In this document: in pieces, positions 38,001-41,442 of the stretch
Layout: the number at the start of each line of letters is the position of its first letter
Numbering within the stretch: the first letter of the stretch is position 1
From: Microcaldota archaeon
GTDB lineage: Archaea; Micrarchaeota; Micrarchaeia; Burarchaeales; JACRGF01
Reading direction: 5' to 3'
DNA: 41,442 bases
Assembly (NCBI GenBank): GCA_016212395.1
Contig: JACRGF010000006.1
Location: forward strand, 1 to 41,442
Position numbers and translations under genes: made by a program
Notes under the pieces: model-generated
Seen by the model: the letters and a program-made list of their open reading frames with translations, nothing else
Told to the model about the DNA's origin: nothing
The model's database searches: none

Positions 38001-39224
38001 CACGAGAGTGGCCATGGAATTTACGGGCTGAGGGACGAGTACTGCGGGAACACTGCTTACGGACAGCAGGCTGACGCTCCAAACATTTGGAGCAGCCTTG
38101 CAAACTGCCAGAACGACGCTGCAGGCGAGCCTGGCTGGAACTTGGGAAACTGCAGGCAGATTCAAGACGTGAACGCGCTCGGGCAAGTAACGTGCCAGAA
38201 AAACTATTGGAGGTACGATCCTGATGCTCCGACGAATTCTTACATGATTGCGTGCGGTGGAAACGGATGCCCCACTGTCGCACCAAACTCTAACTACCAG
38301 TTTTGGGAGGCTGAAGCAAGGCACGTGAACTGGGCGTACGACAACTGGCCTGTCGGAGACACTAAAGGATTTTTGGTTAAATTGAATTTGCGTGACGGAG
38401 TGATGACTGAGTTGAGTTCTCAAGTTGTTTCAAGCCATCCTAACGTCGGGTTGCAGGCAAGAGACTTTACAGTCGAATTGATTGCTGAAGACGGAACTCT
38501 CATGCAGTCTTTCGGAATGGCTGACCCGAGAATACAATTTGGTGAAGAAAGCGTTTACTACAACGAAATAGACTTTCCGTTGTTGTTCGCGTGGCATGAA
38601 GGCTTGCGGAAAGTCGATATTCTCAACAGTTCGACGAACGAGTTCGTGCTTTCAGTGGACTTGCTTAAAGCAATCAGCAGTTTCTGCGAGCAAAACCCTT
38701 CAGAGAAGGAATGCAGTGTGCACGTGGGAAGCGTTGACGTCGTAAACGTAAACCCCGGTGCTGCAACTGGCGGCGTTAGCGGAACAGTTTCAGTGAACAA
38801 CGCGCAAGTAGTGTTCACTCAAGTGAACGGGCAAGTGAATTTCGGAACAGAAGGAACGCAGGCAGTCATCATTCTCGTGAACAAAGAGAAAGGAAAAGCA
38901 ACAATAGAATCAAGCAACCAGACTGCTGAAACTAACGAAACGCTGAAAATAGATTCCGGCAACCTCTACGTGAACGGAAAGCAAGTGAAAGCAAGCCCGC
39001 ATTCTGCAGTTGCAAAAGCGAAAGAAAAAGAAGGCATTAGCGTGGAAAGCGTTGAATTATCAACTAAAAACAGCAAGCCTGCTTATACGATTACCGGAAA
39101 GAAAAACGTGAAAATCCTTGGAGTGCTCCCAACGACAACGCAAGCGAGAGTGCAAGTGAACGCTGAAACGAACGAAGTGGAAAAAGTTTCAAAACCATGG
39201 ATAGCCAACTTTGCAACAGATTAA
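35004..39224 (+). CDS. Giant secreted M64-like metalloprotease with Cys-rich, CARDB and thrombospondin type 3 modules
   Basis: 1406 residues. Signal peptide at 1-21. Four related modules of about 44 residues, pattern CxxYC...C.Y....C..GC...GT.CA, lie at about 31-74, 152-195, 204-247 and 334-377. They are joined by Ser/Thr-rich linkers, one dense in NAS/NAT glycosylation sites (SNASRSTT, TSSNASRA). A CARDB-like domain (PDFEVKNVSAKKQKYRLGEKIEVFAD ... SNNKNSVILSV) spans about 390-490. Thrombospondin type 3 repeats, calcium-binding DxDxDG, fill about 660-860 (DTDNDGKGNVCDDDDDNDGC, DSDGDDVGDACDNC). The protease domain (about 880-1120) has HESGHGIYGLRDEY near residue 1000, the HExxHxxxGxxDEY pattern of peptidase family M64 (IgA protease-like). 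About 280 beta-rich residues end it, with no C-terminal membrane helix. It is likely cell-surface bound or released, and degrades outside proteins. Confidence 0.88.
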   Translation: MSEKNFSLFFLVCLVSSLAVAGQFFSISLPSCDDYCAGSVSYASGSYNSETGACSYASATHCSNGCDESGTACAQGTTGSESTRTTTSTTTDSRETTETEGTASGSTADSSRTTTVSTETNSSTSRSTDSSRTTSTTGTGATTSGSTTSTRSCPNYCADNALYSRGTFNSDSNECVYSSRTVCAYGCNAGGTTCASTASATPTDCSAYCANKNYYGRGSFNTATGKCAYAVTIACDYGCNAQGTDCAPASRTITINETTTSNASRSTTVTSNATATNASRANATSNASRTIASNASTTSSNASRAIIVSSNETISSNASRAVSATSSNASVSRACLDYCADGFFYSKGNYSARLNECVYGNRLACEFECVENETVCAEETGMGGAQPDFEVKNVSAKKQKYRLGEKIEVFADIEEMENAKAVREFSVQWFINSTPFKDERMANFSNREKRKAKFEFTPEKPGVYKIEVFADSKNDFNEKAESNNKNSVILSVLEEYAELDSDEDGVKDLQDKCQQTPDGIKVDENGCPACKIDSDGSNYFEQGAVGYFIWGEEIMPANPKEYPGGFKIASTLDYETPFEDVCSYDGKSVWEYSCDVDENECVDVAGSSDFLYYLASGSLSEGKKWKLEEAYCVIHPATPIEGGKTVLESHACTCGCANGACNEEIDSDKDGTFDCKDDDDDNDGVADNNDNCLLAVNANQLDTDNDGKGNVCDDDDDNDGCVDSDDDSPLVKGPDKDKDGIANFCDNCWEEKNALQQDYDGDEVGDVCDNCQFTFNDLQIDSDGDDVGDACDNCKNAKNANQNDNDNDGLGNACDNCPNNVNANQANVDNDDEGDACDCDDVQQAGSETGVDCGGSCQACVACTWCGNQVTPIRIRGDPNTNDNLIDVVFVPGTELNATMNVYQTRVINAIRYYYLTMDERSVDPIPANYKNLFNFYYYNGGFGQMPPPCAGTLPANFWADAPFADTGAIMTVTWTACTNVLYPPSHFSAQANMGDLIIHESGHGIYGLRDEYCGNTAYGQQADAPNIWSSLANCQNDAAGEPGWNLGNCRQIQDVNALGQVTCQKNYWRYDPDAPTNSYMIACGGNGCPTVAPNSNYQFWEAEARHVNWAYDNWPVGDTKGFLVKLNLRDGVMTELSSQVVSSHPNVGLQARDFTVELIAEDGTLMQSFGMADPRIQFGEESVYYNEIDFPLLFAWHEGLRKVDILNSSTNEFVLSVDLLKAISSFCEQNPSEKECSVHVGSVDVVNVNPGAATGGVSGTVSVNNAQVVFTQVNGQVNFGTEGTQAVIILVNKEKGKATIESSNQTAETNETLKIDSGNLYVNGKQVKASPHSAVAKAKEKEGISVESVELSTKNSKPAYTITGKKNVKILGVLPTTTQARVQVNAETNEVEKVSKPWIANFATD

Positions 39225-39282
39225 AGCAAAACCAGCCAAAAGCACGCACGCAAAACTGAAGACTCTAAACTAAAGACTATTA

Positions 39283-39489
39283 TAGCCCCGAGCGGATTTG
39301 CGAGTCTCCAGTTCCCAGTTTTGAGTCCTGAAGGTTTTTCGAACCGCTGTCAATGGGTTTCCTTCCCGTGAGGTGCGGTTCTTTTTTCTTTTCTTTTTCC
39401 GCACCCTGCGCTTTTTCTTTTCTTTTCAGCGAGAAAAGAAAAAGGGCGGGCCCAAAGCCCACTATCCTTGGCCACTAGACGACGGGGCT
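39283..39489 (-). tRNA. tRNA-Gln (anticodon TTG) with two introns, anticodon loop and T-loop
   Basis: On the minus strand the acceptor agccccg (39489-39483) pairs with cggggct (39290-39284), discriminator a at 39283. gtctagtggccaaggat is an intact D arm. The anticodon arm reads gtggg-ctttgg and is then broken by about 93 bases (39359-39451), resuming as acccat; the break is at the canonical position after base 37. The T arm reads agcgg-ttcgaa and is broken by about 41 bases (39297-39337) before t-ccgct. With both removed the product is a 73-nt tRNA that matches the CTG isoacceptor at 13.4 kb apart from the wobble base and a few others. The large intron has two long purine/pyrimidine hairpins. 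Splice points may shift by one to three bases. Confidence 0.88.
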
Positions 39490-39607
39490 GTAAAATTGTT
39501 TTGAGTTTCGCAGTTCTGGGTTTCGGTTTTGAATTGTTTTTGCAGTCGTCTTGTCTCGTGCTTTCTTTTTTTTTGTATGAATACTTATATATTCCCCTAT
39601 TATTTTC

Positions 39608-39617
39608 GTTTTTAAGC
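39608..39617 (+). promoter_or_regulatory. TATA box of the HEAT-like gene
   Basis: gtttttaagc is centred about 29 bases before the GTG at 39641, consistent with a leaderless start at the GTG. A second AT-rich box (cttatatatt) lies at about 39584-39593. Confidence 0.5.
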
Positions 39618-39640
39618 GCTGGGCGCTTCTCTTTCTCTTT

Positions 39641-40162
39641 GTGAGCGGTTTTGCAACTGCCCGCGCTCGCGTGTTCAACCGTGCTGGAAACGGTGGAGCG
39701 CAATTGTTTGATTTGGAGAAAAGGCGTTTTGAAAAGTTGTTTGAAAAAACTGAAGTGTTTGCGGAGAGGCTGAAGGACAAGCATTGGTTCACGCGCGTGA
39801 GCGGGTTGAATGGATTGTTTTTGTCCGGGAAAGCTGAAGCGTTCCCGTTCCTATTGAAATCGCTTAAAGACAACGACTCGCGCGTCAGCACTGAAGCGTT
39901 TTACCTCGTGCTCGAGTTTTTGAAGGAGAAAGGAAGCGTGCCGTTGATTTACTCTTTGAACGACGAGTGCAATTTTGTTCGTTTTGCTTCAGCGTTTTTG
40001 CTTGGAAAAAAAGCAGGCGGCAGCGCTGTTGAAGCGCTTCAAGCAAGGCTTCAAAAGGAGGAAGACGCGAGAGTGAAAATCGCTCTCTTGTTGGCGCTCC
40101 AGCAATGCATTCGCGCGCGTTACGACGAAGAATGCAAGAGAGGCGAAAAATTGTCCGCGTAA
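39641..40162 (+). CDS. HEAT-like repeat protein
   Basis: 173 residues from a GTG placed about 29 bases after a TATA box. Residues 30-155 hold four helix pairs of HEAT type: DKHWFTRVSGLNGLFLSGKAEAFPFLLKSL, DNDSRVSTEAFYLVLEFLKEKGSVPLIYSL, DECNFVRFASAFLLGKKAGGSAVEALQARL, and EEDARVKIALLLALQQCI. It is a protein-binding scaffold with no catalytic site. It has the same general class as the HEAT protein at 2.6 kb but no close sequence match. A TATA-preceded gene follows. Confidence 0.75.
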   Translation: MSGFATARARVFNRAGNGGAQLFDLEKRRFEKLFEKTEVFAERLKDKHWFTRVSGLNGLFLSGKAEAFPFLLKSLKDNDSRVSTEAFYLVLEFLKEKGSVPLIYSLNDECNFVRFASAFLLGKKAGGSAVEALQARLQKEEDARVKIALLLALQQCIRARYDEECKRGEKLSA

Positions 40163-40190
40163 TAACCTGCTGGGTATAAATACGAGTTTT

Positions 40191-40200
40191 TGCATATATT
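40191..40200 (+). promoter_or_regulatory. TATA box of the last full gene
   Basis: tgcatatattc-type sequence, centred 26 bases before the GTG at 40222, the usual leaderless distance. Another box, gtataaatac, lies at about 40174-40183. Confidence 0.5.
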
Positions 40201-40221
40201 CATGCTAATTCTCGTTTACGG

Positions 40222-41250
40222 GTGTTCAAAGTTATGGCGTCAATGCGAGGTTATCAAAGGGGGCAAAGACAGTTGCCTGCACTGAAGTTCCCATTAGGCG
40301 TAGTCACTAAAGATTTTTTGAAAACCTACATTTACGGCTTGGCTTCTAATTATACAGGTGTAACTCGCGCTGAAATAATCGAGTCTTCAACGCGCGAACT
40401 AAAAACTCTCGTGGCAAAAGCAATGCAATCGCTTGTTGAAAGCAAACGAGTTTTAGTTCTCAGAAAGGACGCCGTGCCAAGTTATGCTACAGTTCAAACA
40501 GTTGGAAAGCGATTGGCTGAAGTTGATCCGTTTGCTTCTCCTGTAAATCTTCAGAACATGCAGGACGCGATACTTGAAGCGCTTTCCTGCGTTCGTGAAA
40601 CTACTGAAGCCCACTTGTTTGATTTTTTCAAAGGCAAACTCCTCGTTTTGATAGCGAGAGCGGACAGGGAATTAAAAGAAGAAGGAAAAATAAGGATGTT
40701 TGAGGATTGTTATGAAGTTGCTTACACATCCCGCCCGTTCAAGTTGCGCCAGCCGCCCCGCAGCCCTTACACTCAGCAAGACGTTACGCGGTTTGTTTTG
40801 AAATTGTTGGTTTTAGGAGACAAGAAATGGGAGGAAGTAAAATCACAGTTTGACGGCATTCCTCCAGACAAAAGAAGCGTGGTTTTAGAACAAGCGACTG
40901 AATCTTTAAATGGTTTTATAGCTCGTGGGTTTGTTCGCTTCCAGGATGGCGTGTATTGCTTGAACCCGCATTTGAGCAAGCACGCATGGAATGTTCATGA
41001 CGCTGTGAAAGCGTACTTCAATGCAAACCGGCAGCCCGTGCGTTCTGATTTCGTAGAGCAAAAAGTCGCGCAAAGCATCAATTTGAATGGTGCGTCTGAC
41101 GAAGACAAGCTTCTGCTAGTGTTTGCTGCTCTCGCGCAACTCGAACAACTCGAGTTCATAACTTCATCGAGGCAGCAAATCAATTCAACGAGCGGACAAA
41201 TATTAATTACAGTGTGGACTCCGACGCAGAAACTACTGAACGGCGGATAA
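40222..41250 (+). CDS. Unrecognised protein, possibly winged-helix
   Basis: 342 residues from a GTG at 40222; ATG at 40234 is the alternative. The segment FLKTYIYGLASNYTGVTRAEIIESSTRELKTLVAKAMQSLVESKRVLVLRKDAVPSYATV (about residues 32-95) looks like a winged helix with its wing. The pattern comes back twice: MQDAILEALSCVRETTEAHLFDFFKG ... ADRELKEEGKIRMFEDCYEV, and VTRFVLKLLVLGDKKWEEVKSQFDGIP ... ESLNGFIARGFVRFQDGVYCLNP. So it may be three tandem winged-helix units with no other domain. I cannot name a family. It is the last host gene before the right-hand insertion sequence copy and converges on the transposase fragment. Confidence 0.65.
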   Translation: MFKVMASMRGYQRGQRQLPALKFPLGVVTKDFLKTYIYGLASNYTGVTRAEIIESSTRELKTLVAKAMQSLVESKRVLVLRKDAVPSYATVQTVGKRLAEVDPFASPVNLQNMQDAILEALSCVRETTEAHLFDFFKGKLLVLIARADRELKEEGKIRMFEDCYEVAYTSRPFKLRQPPRSPYTQQDVTRFVLKLLVLGDKKWEEVKSQFDGIPPDKRSVVLEQATESLNGFIARGFVRFQDGVYCLNPHLSKHAWNVHDAVKAYFNANRQPVRSDFVEQKVAQSINLNGASDEDKLLLVFAALAQLEQLEFITSSRQQINSTSGQILITVWTPTQKLLNGG

Positions 41251-41301
41251 TGCTTGTTTCGAGTGGTTTTGACTGGGTTTTGATTTGTTTCGCTTAGGTT
41301 T

Positions 41302-41441
41302 TTGGTAAGTGTTTAGCTGCTCCCTCGCATTGCAGCAATTAACGCAACCTGCGGGTTGATTCCCTGCAAGTTCCAAGTCGCAACCATTGATGCAAGCACT
41401 TCGTAGATTCCTGCTCCTTTCTGGTTTCTGAGAGTTCCCAT
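41302..41441. repeat. Right copy of the 140-bp perfect inverted repeat
   Basis: Exact reverse complement of 1-140. The host side of the boundary is cgcttaggttt, with no similarity to the left flank. One more base (41442) belongs to the element but has no partner within the window. Confidence 0.95.
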
Positions 41442-41442
41442 G
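41313..41442 (-). CDS. Transposase C-terminal fragment (partial at window edge)
   Basis: Minus-strand twin of 1-129: the same 42 residues and a TAA at 41315-41313, entering from outside the window. Both copies point their 3' ends inward, so the two elements lie in opposite orientation around the 41-kb segment. Identity over all 140 bases means either recent transposition or one repeat shared by both ends of an assembly contig. Confidence 0.6.
   Translation of the reverse strand, partial: MGTLRNQKGAGIYEVLASMVATWNLQGINPQVALIAAMRGSS

Noticed and set aside
37656-38423. 255-residue minus-strand ORF opposite the M64 protease domain
   Set aside because: Covers the HESGHG motif region of a clearly coding plus strand; shadow.
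1-41442. Prophage or defence island
   Set aside because: No integrase, capsid, terminase, restriction or CRISPR-associated genes are visible; proS, tRNAs and metabolic genes indicate ordinary chromosome.

Overview
The window looks like chromosomal DNA of an archaeon, and I infer a small-genome DPANN-type lineage, though no marker here fixes the phylum. Evidence for archaea: many TATA-like boxes 25-30 bases before start codons (leaderless transcripts), an archaeal-type prolyl-tRNA synthetase, an ADP-forming acyl-CoA synthetase split into alpha and beta subunits, a LonB-type AAA+ ATPase, an FKBP26-like isomerase, a beta-CASP ribonuclease, and three tRNA genes that are all interrupted. Coding density is high, many proteins are unrecognised, and many starts are GTG or TTG. 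Several ORF-track starts run back through promoters or ribosome binding sites, and I corrected these.

Layout. 1-140 and 41302-41441 are perfect inverted copies of the 3' end of a transposase gene, so the window is bounded by the same insertion sequence on both sides (probably a contig ending in repeats). 0.2-4 kb: ankyrin lipoprotein, membrane zincin, HEAT protein, unknown protein. 4-10 kb: TldD-like protease, HAD phosphatase, radical SAM protein, winged-helix protein, frameshifted lipoprotein. 10-16.3 kb: LonB-like ATPase with a zinc ribbon and no protease domain, interrupted tRNA-Val, proS, interrupted tRNA-Gln(CTG), envelope protein, Mre11-like nuclease, small membrane protein. 16.3-19.3 kb: minus-strand operon of a membrane-anchored winged-helix regulator and the two acyl-CoA synthetase subunits. 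19.5-23.5 kb: beta-CASP RNase, an unknown minus-strand gene set, a GT4 glycosyltransferase, a LysW-like zinc ribbon. 23.5-28.2 kb: two multi-winged-helix paralogues, an alpha-helical protein and a broken third gene head; a nearly invariant 30-bp promoter occurs three times. 28.2-35 kb: 2-isopropylmalate synthase family enzyme, unknown proteins, an anchored surface protein, FKBP, ankyrin protein. 35-39.2 kb: a 1406-residue secreted M64-like protease with Cys-rich, glycosylatable and calcium-binding modules. 39.2-41.3 kb: tRNA-Gln(TTG) with two introns, a HEAT-like protein and an unknown protein.

Two patterns stand out. First, every tRNA gene is interrupted, at positions including the D-loop and T-loop, and part of the inserted DNA consists of hairpin modules. 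Second, several intergenic gaps contain degenerate extra copies of the adjoining gene's end or beginning ('echoes'), often with their own stop or start codon; the clearest are behind the glycosyltransferase, FKBP and LonB-like genes and in front of the HEAT gene.

There is no gene-free stretch above 300 bases other than those holding tRNA genes. I see no CRISPR array, rRNA or replication origin.
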